This document shows, in pieces, positions 43,721 through 54,249 of a stretch of DNA of 64,000 bases (positions are counted from its first letter, which is position 1; every line of letters starts with the position of its first letter). The notes below the pieces were generated by a model. That model had not been told where the DNA came from and did no database searches. It was given only the letters and a program-made list of their open reading frames with translations. The DNA is from Gigaspora rosea. Its lineage: Eukaryota; Glomeromycota; Glomeromycetes; Diversisporales; Gigasporaceae. Made by a program: the position numbers and the translations under genes. The stretch spans positions 18,977 to 82,976 of the forward strand of contig QKWP01001734.1 of assembly GCA_003550325.1 (NCBI GenBank), read 5' to 3'.

Positions 43721-46110
43721 TTTAAAACAAATTCTAATGAAGAACTCAATGTTTCAACAAATGCAGACTTCCATTCCACATCTCCATCTTCCTCAATTCT
43801 CCAATAAGCATTACGCATTCTCTTAATTAATTCATATACAGTTGAACGTCGGTTTTCTGCAGCTTTTTCCATTTTCGTTTTTTTAGGTAATTTTATTTCC
43901 ACCAACTCACGGGTTGTATATACTTCAAATCCATTTTCTGTGAACATATTTTGAAACATTTCCCAAGCACTAACAGTCAATAACTTGTTTTCTCCATATA
44001 GGTGTTTATGGAAGATATGTCGGCAAGGTAATAAGTATCAGCAAAAGAAAAGACAATTACAATTAAGAGATAGCAAGCCAGGTGCCTCCTTGCCTTTTTC
44101 AATTCTTCTTTCAATGGCATGTATCTCAATTACAATTAATTGCTGGAGAGGAAAAGGTAGTTTATGAATTTGGTTGAGGATTTCGTAGTCTACACCGATA
44201 ACTGAGATTCGTTTAGTGCGAAACTCGAAGGCCGTATGTTCCGCATTCGATTGTTTTTTCATATTGAGGGCAATAATTTGATTGCAAGTGCCTAATTTTT
44301 TTTTAAATAAAAAAAATTTGTTTAATTATATTTAAAGTTCACATGTATAATAAAGAATGCCAATTCACATGTTAAAAAAAAAAGTTCACACATATGATTG
44401 ATTAATCAATCAATCAATTAAGGGCATTAATTTTATGATTTAATTGATTTAATGATTTGTATAAATATGCAGGTTTTTTTTACAATTCATTAAATAAATA
44501 CATTAATTATTTGACAAACTTGTAGCATTATTTGACAAACTTGTAGCTATTCTTTGCACAATATATCACGATTTTGTATAACTGATTACCTATTAATCCA
44601 TGGTAAGAAATGGTCTTTCTTTTTAATTTACTATGATATGATTCAATAGCATTCGTTGAGGTTATTTGTAAAAGGAGAAGGGAGTGCTAACGGGCCCAAA
44701 GAGCCCATTGACTCGTGTTTTTGTATATTTCCGTGATATATATCATTTAACATCGGGAATTTGACATATGCTAATTGCCTCCTTAATAAGTTTGTTACAA
44801 CCGATTTTGTTATCTTATGCATTGCCTGGGTCATTTTATTTTGAGCCTTTTTGTCATAAATCTTGGTCATCCAAGTGCACATAATGTGAACAGTGCAAAA
44901 ATGACACTACACTCTTGTTCGCCTCCCAATAAATCTAGAAAAGTTAATGAAATAGCATTGGCTTCTATATTACTTTGGTCTGCTAGGAAATACCAAGGTT
45001 TTCAAGAATGTTAAAACCGTCGGATTATTCATAATGCCTCTGCTACAGTATTGCTATCTTCCTTACTCACATAAAAATGCACCCCAACATTCCAAGAACC
45101 ATAATTGTCCCGAATATACAATGTGAATAAGCGCCAATCGTACTTATTTGTTTTGTGCGTAGAATCTATTAAAGTTAACCATCCAAATCGTCGAAGCTTT
45201 TCTAACTGACTTGGATGTACAAAAATGAACCTACGAGTCGATTGATAAAGAATTTCAAAACATTCTACTTGGTAGCCTTTATTTTTTAAAAAAGCTTTAG
45301 ATTCCTCTATATCTAACTCCATGTTTTTGTTACCAATAAAGTTTGCATTCTGTGATTTGCGAACTTTACATTTAATATTAGAAACCTCTTTTCATCTTAA
45401 TTCTTTAACACTATCACTAAGATTTAGCTCTATGGTTGCATACTCTCTAATTGCACTAACTATTACTGGTGGTGCATAATTTTTAATCGCTTCCTTTTCT
45501 ACTAACTTTCGAACATGTTCTGAACGTTTTAACATCTCCTTCCTTCTATAGTATGAGAGTGATCAGGACTATTTTGAAATCGTTAAATAAGCACTTTCTC
45601 TTCTGTAACTAATCGTAAAATCCTAATCTTTGCATAGCATAGATTTGGTGGACGAATCTTCGTTTTTCGTCTTTTCTCACTTGGCACCCCCTCCTTACGC
45701 GTACTCGATGGATTGTGTTTGGTAAAACGGCATGTAAAAGTAGTTACCTGATTACCATTATTATGTTTTCTCAAATTGTACCTGGTCTATATATTGGTAG
45801 CGAGAGGCCACCATCCACTATCAAAATCGTGTATTGAAACCTCAAATGATTGGCCAATATTAAAAAGGAGTGCACGCCTTTGATTAGGAGTAAGTTGAGA
45901 TAAATCATATGTTTGAATTTCATTGTTTGTTGGAATTATAATCTACATGTAATATTTTATATACCGATAAAAGCATAAAAAATCTACTCAAACGATTAAT
46001 AAAGCTTTACATACTGTAGAGGTTTCTATTGAGTTTTCTTTATCACTTTCTATCTCTAAAATCTCAACCACCGGTATATTGTCCAGATTTTTTGTGTTGT
46101 CAACATCCAT
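43708..46110 (-). pseudogene. MULE transposase with SWIM zinc finger, broken
   Basis: Minus strand from an ATG at 46110. A first exon (MDVDNTKNLDNIPVVEILEI) ends at a likely GTATGT..TGTAG intron (about 82 bp, around 45935-46016). An N-terminal region rich in Arg/Lys follows, then the DDE core: first Asp in WLTLIDSTHKTNKYDW (45164-45166), a GVHFYVSKEDSNTVAEAL block, and second Asp in FLADQSNIEANA (44978-44980). Next come the RTWMTKIYDKKAQNKM region and a SWIM finger (CNC at about 44050, CRH at about 44020) that normally binds DNA or protein. The end is NPQK at 43708. The frame is broken several times, including a TGA inside the SWIM finger between LFFC and YLLPC. Function in life: cut-and-paste transposition of the surrounding element. 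Confidence 0.88.
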
Positions 46111-46392
46111 TTTATAATCAATGTTGAAAGCAGGCAAATTTTATTTTAAAGAAAAAAAATAACAGGCTATAATTATTCGTAGTAGTCAGTTTTTTGTATA
46201 AAAAAAAAATAATACAAGTCTATGATTTGTAAAAAAAAAGTCAATATTCTTTTTTTTTATTTTTTAAACCCTTGGCGAAAAGTCAATTTATTTTTTATAA
46301 AAAATTTCTGAAACACGAGCTGTTTTTTTCTCATAAATTCACGGTCATTGAAAAAGTAAAAAAAGTTTAAATATTTATAAATATATATATAT

Positions 46393-46466
46393 ATTTTATC
46401 ACAGGATTACCCAATGATCATTGATCATCGGGTAATCTCGTGGTGTACCTGGCTTTAGCCGTCCCC
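46393..46466. repeat. MULE right terminal inverted repeat
   Basis: Complement of 42656-42730; contains an extra inner palindrome ATGATCATTGATCAT. Confidence 0.88.
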
Positions 46467-46475
46467 TAAATCAGG

Positions 46476-47252
46476 TAATCAAAGGGTTAATCGATTTATA
46501 CAAGCTAATTAATTCAATTTTTCTTTCTTTAACTGGGTTAGATTAAATTTCAAATTAATGATATAACTAATCAAATTTTTTAAATGCTTTTTTTTTTAAT
46601 TTCACTTTTGTTGAATTTAGTTGTTTCATCAGACTTTACTTTTATCCAGTTCAAACATCTAAAAAGACTACATTTCACAACTTTTATTTCATTGACAAGC
46701 TTATTTTGCAGATGGTTAATTTACAAACATGTTCGTTTTTGTGAACAAAATATATTTTTACTAATAGTTCATTTTCAAAGTAATTCTAGTTATTAATATA
46801 AAGTTTGAAATTATTTATGTTATTAGTGAAATATGCTGTTTTACAAAATGAAATTTGTTTGTAAATTGTCTATAATATAAATCTATCAATAAAAATGAAT
46901 GTTGGTAAAATAATTGCCACCTGGATAGAAGAGTGATGACTTTATATCAATTTGTTGTTTTAACCCTTAAGGTTTTAATGGAATGATCTTATGGTAATGT
47001 GTTATATGCAAAAATTTTCTAGTTAATGTTGTAATTATATATGATTGTTAAAATTGAAAACTATATAGTTAGGCCACATGAAGATAATTTTTCATTTTGC
47101 ACAAAAAAATTTTTTTTTTAGATACCAAAGTGTCTATCAATAAAATGCATTTGCATTGAACATTATATGTATATTTTGGGCTATACTAGCAAATAATTAG
47201 GCAGGTAAGTCTTATTGAGCTTAAGTTTGCAGAGTATATGGTAGAAATAAGA
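46476..47252. other. Gene-free, unassigned
   Basis: The 70-codon frame at 46584-46796 is hydrophobic AT-rich noise without a domain. AATTTTTCATTTTGCACA at 47085 resembles an end of the 47253 repeat family. Confidence 0.4.
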
Positions 47253-47592
47253 CTATGCAAGTTAATTTTCCATTTTGCATAGTGTTTCAAAATTCAAGTC
47301 AGCTAGTAGGTTTGATTTTTTTTAATCTATTGTAAATTAATAATCTCACATTACATATATAAGGCCACACAAGATTTTTTTCAGCTTGCATAACATGGAA
47401 TCAGAAAACTTTAGATTTTTTTCAGATCTAGCAGATAATTCCAAAAATTAAGGTCACTATCAGGTACACCAGAAAAAAATTACCTAGCAAAAAATGGAAT
47501 AATTTTTTATTGGAATTCAAAAAATTTTTTTTGAAAAATTGGATTGGCGAGTAATACATAATGAAAAATTAACTTTGTGTAGCCTTAACCAG
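47253..47592. repeat. MITE-like repeat, relative of 19764-20105 (inverted)
   Basis: Shares AGTTAATTTTCCATTTTGCA, CAGAAAACTTTAGATTTTTT, AAATTAAGGTCACTATC and the end GAAAAATTAACTTTGTGTAG with the copy at 52885-53152 and, as complement, with 19764-20105. Confidence 0.7.
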
Positions 47593-47890
47593 AATGGCAG
47601 AGTCATTCTGTAAAAGAAACAACCATAATAGCACTGTGCGTCACTTTAGAATTAGCCGATTGGGCAATTCTCTATCTGACAAAACAAGCAGCTGCAATGG
47701 AATCGCATGACTGCATAGCAGAATTTTTACAGTAACATATAGTTGTTATCACAATAATTTGAATACAACCAACTTAACCTTATACTAGAATAGCAAGTAA
47801 GTTCTATAACAAAATTTTTTGCAATAACTAATTCAATCTTAACTAATTGAATATCAAAGAAATTCATAATAATAATGTCTCTGGTTGTTG
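47593..47890. other. Gene-free spacer
   Basis: No gene or bounded repeat. Confidence 0.4.
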
Positions 47891-48303
47891 GACATTAATG
47901 GATTGATCCTTGACAGTAATAATGAAAATATATGACTAATACTAGGTTTCGTATTATTTCGCTGACAATTACTTCACCAATATAACATTTTACCGACAAA
48001 TACTCACTGACAAATTCATTTTACTGACAGTTTGTTTCACCGAAGTTCATTTCACCGACAAGTTTTTTTTTCAAAAAGCACCCTAACTTTAGCCCTAATT
48101 CTACCTAATTCTACCCTGACCCTAACGAAAATGACCAGAATTACTTTGTCGGTGAAATGAGCTTCAGTGAAATAAACTGTCAGTAAAATGAACGTGTCGG
48201 TGGATAATTGTCGGTGAAATTTATGTCAGTGAAGTGATTGTCAATTAATTGATTGCCACCCCTAATACTATTCAGCTCATAAGGATCAATCCACTAATAC
48301 AAG
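47891..48303. mobile_element. Short hairpin MITE interrupted by another element
   Basis: Outer arms ATTAATGGATTGATCCTT (47892-47909) and AAGGATCAATCCACTAAT (48281-48298) are complementary. Without the inner insertion 47943-48261 this would be an element of roughly 90 bp. Confidence 0.65.
47943..48261. mobile_element. Foldback MITE, 319 bp, with subterminal TTCACCGACA repeats
   Basis: Flanked by CTAATACTA on both sides (47934-47942, 48262-48270; 8- or 9-bp target duplication). Each arm of about 120 bp carries four or more copies of a TTYACYGACA word, in mirrored orientation. The arms flank a short centre with CCCTAACTTTAGCCCTAAT. One end reads GGGTGGCAATC, similar to many hAT ends. No coding capacity. 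Confidence 0.85.
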
Positions 48304-48506
48304 TGACCAAAAATATTAAATGATCAAATATCTTTTTCTTTTAAAATATAATAGTACTATTGTAATGTTTGTGAAAATAATAATATTAGAGCATTTTATT
48401 TAAAATTCTTTGCAGCAAAAGTGAGCTATTTGTTCTAGTACTAAAGTTCATTTTGTTCGTGCAGGTAAATATTAAAATATCTCGAATTAATCATCACCAC
48501 ATGGCT

Positions 48507-48560
48507 GATCGTACTGGTCCTGCGCCACGATATACGCTGCGCAGCTAGCTTATTTGCTAA
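48507..48560. repeat. Dispersed 50-bp motif GATCGTACTGGTCC, copy 3
   Basis: Third copy (see 12700-12756), with TACGCTGCGCAGCTAGCTTA, ending just before the target duplication of the next element. Confidence 0.6.
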
Positions 48561-48574
48561 CATTGTTACTTACG

Positions 48575-49343
48575 CAAATCTTACGTTTTTGATACTCCTG
48601 TATCTACTTTTTTAATACTTCTGTATGTCCCCAAAATTACCTTACTTTTTTGATACCGATCTGCATATATACATGTAATAAGGCAAATTTCTATTTTTAG
48701 AATTTAAAATAATATATGCACTTTGTTACACAAATGCACAGTGCATTGTTTTTGCAAAAATAATTTTTGGTTATGCACCTCTAATGTTATGTAACATTAC
48801 ACACATCTAATTTTGGTATCCTAACCCTGGGTCGGCCAGCATTAAGCTTAATACTGGTAGGCACTTTCATGATAATGCCCCGGCGAGGTTAACATAATTC
48901 CGGCCCACCCTAACCCTAAATCTAGGCAAAGCAATATCCAATCACAGTACATATCCCAAATGCATATATTGTGTAACCAGTATATGTACTATGATTGAAT
49001 GTTGCTTCGCCTAGATTTAGGGTTAGGGTGGGTCAGAATTATGTCTAACCCCGCTGGGGGCATTATCATGATAGTGCCCACCAGCATTAAGCTTAATGCT
49101 GGCCGACCCAGGGTTAGGTTACCAAAATTAGATTTGTATAACATAACATGACATTAGTAGTGTATAACCAAAAATTATTTTTGCATTGGGCTTTGTATAA
49201 TATAAGTGCATGAATTCTAAAAATAAAATTCTCCTTATCACGTGTATATATGCAGATCGGTATCAAAAAAGTAAGGTAATTTGAGGTACATACAGGAGTA
49301 TCAAAAAAGTAGATGCAGGAGTATCAAAAACTTAAGATTAGCA
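48575..49343. mobile_element. Foldback transposon, 769 bp, arms about 370 bp
   Basis: Flanked by a perfect 9-bp duplication TTACTTACG (48566-48574, 49344-49352), suggesting Mutator-type mobilisation. The arms pair over nearly their whole length, including GATACTCCTGTATCTACTTT, CTTTTTTGATACCGATCTGC, TAACCCTGGGTCGGCCAGCA and CACCCTAACCCTAAATCTAG. The unpaired centre is only about 40 bp (48965-49005). A single strand of the element could fold into one long hairpin. Confidence 0.93.
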
Positions 49344-49352
49344 TTACTTACG

Positions 49353-49974
49353 AAACGTAAATTATTTATTTACTCCCAACTGTTAATTACTGATTACAAT
49401 GCATCTATACACCAAATTATTTCTATGTATGAGTAACAAAACATGCAAGTGATTAATACAATAATAGTAAATCCGAAAACTACAAATAACTTTCGTTGCA
49501 GGATAAAGCAAGTTATGTGAGGTTTGAATCATGTGGAATTGAATCGGGATATCACTTAATTTGATCTGATAAATTATACGATCAATTTAAGTGATAGTTT
49601 TGAAACAATGTAGCGAGAGCGTTGATAAAGTAATAATTTTAATGTTACATAATGCGAGTACAACAATAATAGTTTTTAAGTAGAAATGAGATATTTAAGA
49701 GTAACAATTAACAAATAAACTTTAATGAATGATTTTATAGGGATGAATAAGATCAATCCAAGTATAACAATAAAAGTAATGAGGTTATATAATGTAACTA
49801 TATCATAAAGGTTCTGAAAAATCAATTACGTAAAAATAACTGAGTAAAATAGAAAGCTCACAAGACATTCCTTACTCTTAAATTAAATATAAATAACCCC
49901 TTCCACTATTCAGATTATTATCCGGATCATAAAATACAAAATTCTTAAAATTAATTCTTATATGGTACTGCATA
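49353..49974. other. Gene-free spacer
   Basis: Only a small hairpin at 49547-49600 (ATATCACTTAA mirrored by TTAAGTGATA) is noticeable. Confidence 0.4.
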
Positions 49975-50029
49975 TAATGATGCCTGACACATGACGCAAT
50001 CTGCATCATTGACATATGACGAAACCATT

Positions 50030-50190
50030 TCATCAGGCAACATCAAATTGACGAATTAACGGATGATAAAACCCATAATGCATAATGAAACCCATGATGC
50101 ATAATGAAACCCATGACGCATGACAAACACATGACTCATGAACCCATGACGCATGATGAAACCAATAATAAATAACAAAACCCATAATAT
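50030..50190. repeat. Left subterminal repeat array of the 1.58-kb element
   Basis: Tandem degenerate units around CCCATGATGCATAATGAAA; the open frame across it is artefactual. Confidence 0.8.
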
Positions 50191-51364
50191 TTTGATAAAG
50201 CATAAGACTAATATTCATTTCTTTCATAATAGAAATAAATTAGTCCATGTAAAGTTAATTTTTTGTTCATTATTATATCTTCCTATTCTATCTTTTTGAC
50301 ATCGATCCGACATTGCCTGATGATTTGCAACAATCACCCAAATATATCTGATAGGTGTTCTACGAATTGAGTGTCATAGTATTTTATTATTATGTATTTT
50401 TTTATGTATTTCTTATTTTGGCATAGTTTGTAGTATAGTTGGGTGATTTTAGCCCTCAATGAGTGTACCTCTGATGGTACCCTCAACAAGGGTTATAGAC
50501 TCTCGGTGAGTGTATGTCCTCTCAGAGAGTAATTAAACCCTCAGTACAAATTAAAGATATTTGAGGGTATAGTTTTAGTCTGCAAATGAAATAACAGATG
50601 TTCATAGCATTAGTGTTATTATTGATAGTAAAAATCATGTATATTCGAACAATCGATCCTCATAAATTTTATAGGAAGAACACCAAATTTCTCAGTTGTA
50701 TGCATCAGATCTAGAATGGCATTTAGCCTTAGCTGTTAAAAGGTTCTACAACAAATTACTTAATGAATAGAAATGATTTAATTAGTAAAATTTTTTATAA
50801 TCTTGGACAAAATCGATCAATTCCGATCTAGCTTACCATAATTCTGATGCACTCTGACATTTTCCAACCCAGAATTTGGTGACCCCTATGCTCTGCTGTT
50901 GCTAGTAAAATGCTAGCAATAAAAAATAATCTGTTTAGATTCAATGTAAAAGCTTCTTCAATTGACAAAGGTTTCATCAAAAGCTTCATCATATTAGATA
51001 GCGCTTCCACAAAAATTGATCACTCGTAATTCTGTAATTTTGACCAATTAAAATTTAGTATCAAGTGTAATATGATAATCAAAACAAATGTGGTTTGTTT
51101 TCTAAGTAAAAATATGTAAAATTAAGGCTAAGAAAACTATTATAATTAAGATTAGGGTTAGAAAAATATAGCGGCCATTGTTGCTATTAGTAAAATTTTA
51201 CAAGAAATATTTTTAATTAGGACGCAATATATGGTTGCCTAATAAAAATTTAGAGCTATCTGTTTTTATATAAAAAATTTTTACATTACACCTAATCTTA
51301 AAATTCAATCTAGTTAAAATAAAGGTTGTGACCAATTTTTTTGTATTGTAGAGCTAGGGCATTA

Positions 51365-51510
51365 GTTTCATCAATAGTCATGATTGTGTTAGGAGTTTCA
51401 TCAATCGTCAAGGGTTTCATCAATCATAAAGGGTTTTGTCAATTATCAAGGGTCTCGTCAAGCATCAAGGGTTTCGTCAATCGTAAAGAGTTTCATCAGA
51501 TGCAAATTTG
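51365..51510. repeat. Right subterminal repeat array of the 1.58-kb element
   Basis: Six or seven degenerate 19-24-bp units of AAGGGTTTCATCAATCGTC, mirror image in sense to the left array. Confidence 0.85.
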
Positions 51511-51564
51511 ACAAAACCTTTCATCATTGCGAAAATAATTGTGTCAGGCATCATTAACTGCATA

Positions 51565-52180
51565 TAGTTGCATAGTTGACTGAACATCATAATTTTTAGC
51601 ACGCACAATTATTATTGGCATGTGTATCAACTACAATTTGATTTTATGATCCGATTACTAATAATTCATAACAATACTATTAGATACCACGTGATGACAA
51701 CAATCAAGTTGCGAAACTAACATAATAAATCATAACACTTTCAATCAACCCAATTTATACAGTAAATATTTAATATTCTTCGAAAAATTCTCAAACAATT
51801 ATTTTGAACCTCTTTACACAGAACAGAATTTTGATATTTTTATAAAAAAAATTTTGAGCAAAATAAAAAAATTGTTACTGTAATTACATACCAGAATCCC
51901 TTAAATATCAATCCTTACTGTGATAAACAGTAACTCAAAGGCACAAAAAGTAAACTCAAAATACTTACTTAAAAATAGCCCCTTCTGTAGGGACAATCAT
52001 TCACGAATAGTATGTATATATGTAAAAAGTTATATCAAACTGGTTCAATATAAAATGCAAATTTGGAACATCGCATTCCATAATGTTATGTGAAAATACA
52101 ACCAATCAAAGAACCATATTTGCTACATCATTTCACTCTTCAGATAACCATGCACTTCGTATTACATACTTCGCTCCTGG
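51565..52180. other. Gene-free spacer
   Basis: AT-rich, nothing supported. CGTATTACATACTTCGCTCC near 52152 is the inverse of the GGAACGGAGTACAAAG family. Confidence 0.4.
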
Positions 52181-52378
52181 TAAAGTTTATTTATAGTTAT
52201 TTTTCAACTATTTAAAAGCTTATTGAATAATCTATTATTAACCAGTCTGAACTGGCAAAACTGAAGAACATGTAATTGGTCAAGAAGACCAATTTTTAAT
52301 CAGTCTTCATCATAAAGTCTTTCTTTATAAAATCTACCTAGATATGCAACTTTACATAAATATTATATAGAATACTAT
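52181..52378. repeat. Dispersed repeat, copy 2 (see 5594-5815)
   Basis: Same strand and word order as 5594-5815, ending near a CTATATATTA run. Confidence 0.7.
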
Positions 52379-52424
52379 TATAATAATTTTTATATATTAT
52401 CTATATATTAAAATAATTGATGGT

Positions 52425-52565
52425 CAATCAATGTGTCTGTCATACACAAGTCATAAATATAAACATCGGGCTAATACGTGTCGATCTCTATAGCTGATGG
52501 TAACTTGCATTACACAAGTTACAAACATAAGCATCGGGCTAATCTGTGTCAATTTCAATAAGCTT
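52425..52565. repeat. Two-copy tandem repeat, about 70-bp unit
   Basis: ACACAAGTYAYAAAYATAARCATCGGGCTAAT occurs twice (52444 and 52514), each followed by GTGTCGAT or GTGTCAAT. I give the unit in pieces: ACACAAGT, CATCGGGCTAAT. Confidence 0.7.
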
Positions 52566-52884
52566 ATTGGCTAACATGTGAACATATGACTAAAACCAAC
52601 ACAAAATTATGACTATTGTAGCACATAATTTAGATTTTACTGCAGAAACATATGCGACAGCTGCATTCGCATATTAAGATGAATTTCGCATAATTAATAA
52701 AGCATAATCTGCGCATAAAATGGCCAGAATTAAAGATCGAGTAATACTGTAATATCAGGTTTATCAATTTCCTACCAGTTTCTATTGGACGCAGCATTTG
52801 ATTGTATGATTTCATAAATTATCTTTCAAATAATGGTAGAATATTAAGTAATAAAACACATTGTTAAAGTAGTATACATAACAT
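52566..52884. other. Gene-free spacer with ATGCG words
   Basis: Repeated CATATGCG/CGCATA words at 52649-52712 recall those at 1-480. The 61-codon minus-strand frame has no domain. Confidence 0.35.
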
Positions 52885-53152
52885 AGTGTTCCAAAATTTC
52901 AGTTGGTTTGTTGTATTTATTATTTTTTTTTAATCTACTGTATATTAATATGCTCATGTTCACAATCAGAAAATTTTGATTTTTTTTTTTTGTTTCTATC
53001 GGGTAATTCATAATTTCAGAAAATTAAGGTCACTATCGGATGACCTGAGAAAAAAATTAAATAGCAAAATATAGAATAATTGGCTTGATTGAAATTTTAA
53101 AAAAAAGGTAAGCGGGTTATGCAAAATGAAAAATTAACTTTGTGTAGCCTTA
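52885..53152. repeat. MITE-like repeat, relative of 47253-47592
   Basis: Shares CAGAAAATTTTGATTTTT, AAATTAAGGTCACTATCGGA and the end GAAAAATTAACTTTGTGTAG. Confidence 0.7.
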
Positions 53153-53946
53153 TACTAAAATTTTGCAGTGAATTTTTTGTTTGGCGCAAAGACAGTTTTG
53201 TAAACATCACTCTTTTTGTAATTTTATATAACACAAATTTTGTGGTTTTATTAATAAGTTACTGATGGGTTCAGTACTTACTATAATGATAACGATAAGA
53301 ATTTATAATGATAAAACATATTTCTATAATCTGTAGCATAATTTAAAAAAATTTATCACATAATTCGCATAATACGAAGTGTAAAGCAGTCAGAATTTGG
53401 GGTTGGTCTCAGCAGAAAATTAAGATCCCTAGACCATTAATTAGGCAGTCACGTAGTGTAAACAGGGGCACAAAAAATTTTCAAAAGCAATATTTTAATA
53501 TAGATTTTTCTGAATTTCAAAATTTTTAACATGTAAAATTTTACCTAATTTGGTCAAATTTTTACTTTCATAAGTCAGCTTAGCAAAAAGAAACCACCAA
53601 TTGTGCTTCAAATAAAATGTTTGGGTTTTGGTTTCATTAGGTAATTGTGCAGGTAATTCCTGTAATTGTAATTTCATCATCTGTCCTTGCTCATCACTGT
53701 GTTTTTTATCATCCTTTTCCTGGAAGATTTTAATATATAAATTAATAATGTCTAACTGAACCCTAATTTAAATTAACCTATAGTTGTTTGATCTAATCAC
53801 GTGACTATTAAATTTTTCTGAGTTAAAACACGTGACTGTCAAATTTTTCTAAGTTAAAACACGTGATTGTCAAATTTTTCTGAGTTAAATTCGACGACCA
53901 AAAATAATTTTTTTTGTTGCACAGTTCTGAAACATTGTGCAAATAA
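53153..53946. other. Gene-free; 30-bp tandem repeat at 53800-53890
   Basis: Three units of AACACGTGAYTGTCAAATTT and TTCTGAGTTAA lie at 53800-53890. The 61-codon minus-strand frame at 53495-53680 has no recognisable domain. Confidence 0.5.
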
Positions 53947-54089
53947 GGGCGCTGACAGATATTACGTAATATTTTTAGGGGGAAGGGGGTAGCTGGGTAT
54001 AATATACTATATATATACTTCATATATGATGTGGGGAAGGGGGGTAACCCTCTTAATAAAAAAATATTACGTAATATATGTCAGCGCCC
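53947..54089. mobile_element. PIF/Harbinger-like MITE, 143 bp
   Basis: Inverted ends GGGCGCTGACAGATATTACG and complement GGGCGCTGACATATATTACG flanked by TAA (53944-53946, 54090-54092), the 3-bp target typical of PIF/Harbinger. GGGGAAGGGGG-type tracts lie inside each arm. Confidence 0.85.
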
Positions 54090-54249
54090 TAATAATACAA
54101 CAATGTTAAATACAATAATAAATTAAGTATAATGCTTATCACATTTAGATTATACTATATAAACTTTGTAAACTATAAATACTTACAAAAACATTTGACG
54201 ACCCATTTTTTTTATACTTCTTTTAACACAGGTACAGAAAAATAGATTC

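Larger units (their letters stand above)
42656..46466 (-). mobile_element. MULE (Mutator-like) DNA transposon, 3.8 kb, complete ends
   Basis: Long inverted terminal repeats of about 70 bp (GGCTAAAGCCAGGTACA, CACGAGATTACCCGA) bound the element, flanked by a perfect 9-bp target duplication TAAATCAGG (42647-42655, 46467-46475), the Mutator hallmark. Inside, on the minus strand, is a decayed MULE transposase with SWIM zinc finger; between the transposase 3' end and the left terminal repeat lies a BACK/TLDc gene fragment. The intact ends and duplication point to moderately recent insertion, while the transposase has several breaks. Confidence 0.93.
49975..51556. mobile_element. hAT-like nonautonomous element, 1.58 kb
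   Basis: Perfect inverted ends TAATGATGCCTGACACA and a perfect 8-bp target duplication ACTGCATA (49967-49974, 51557-51564). Just inside each end lies an array of mirrored short repeats: about 50030-50190 (AAACCCATGAYGCATGATG) and 51365-51510 (GGGTTTCATCAATCGTCAA). No transposase frame inside; the 60-codon frames there show no domain. A patch at 50440-50560 repeats CCCTCA and GAGTGTA words. Confidence 0.88.

Noticed and set aside
49975-51556. CRISPR-like regular repeats at 50030-50190 and 51365-51510
   Set aside because: Units are degenerate, adjoining without unique spacers, mirrored at the two ends of a bounded transposon, in a eukaryotic genome.
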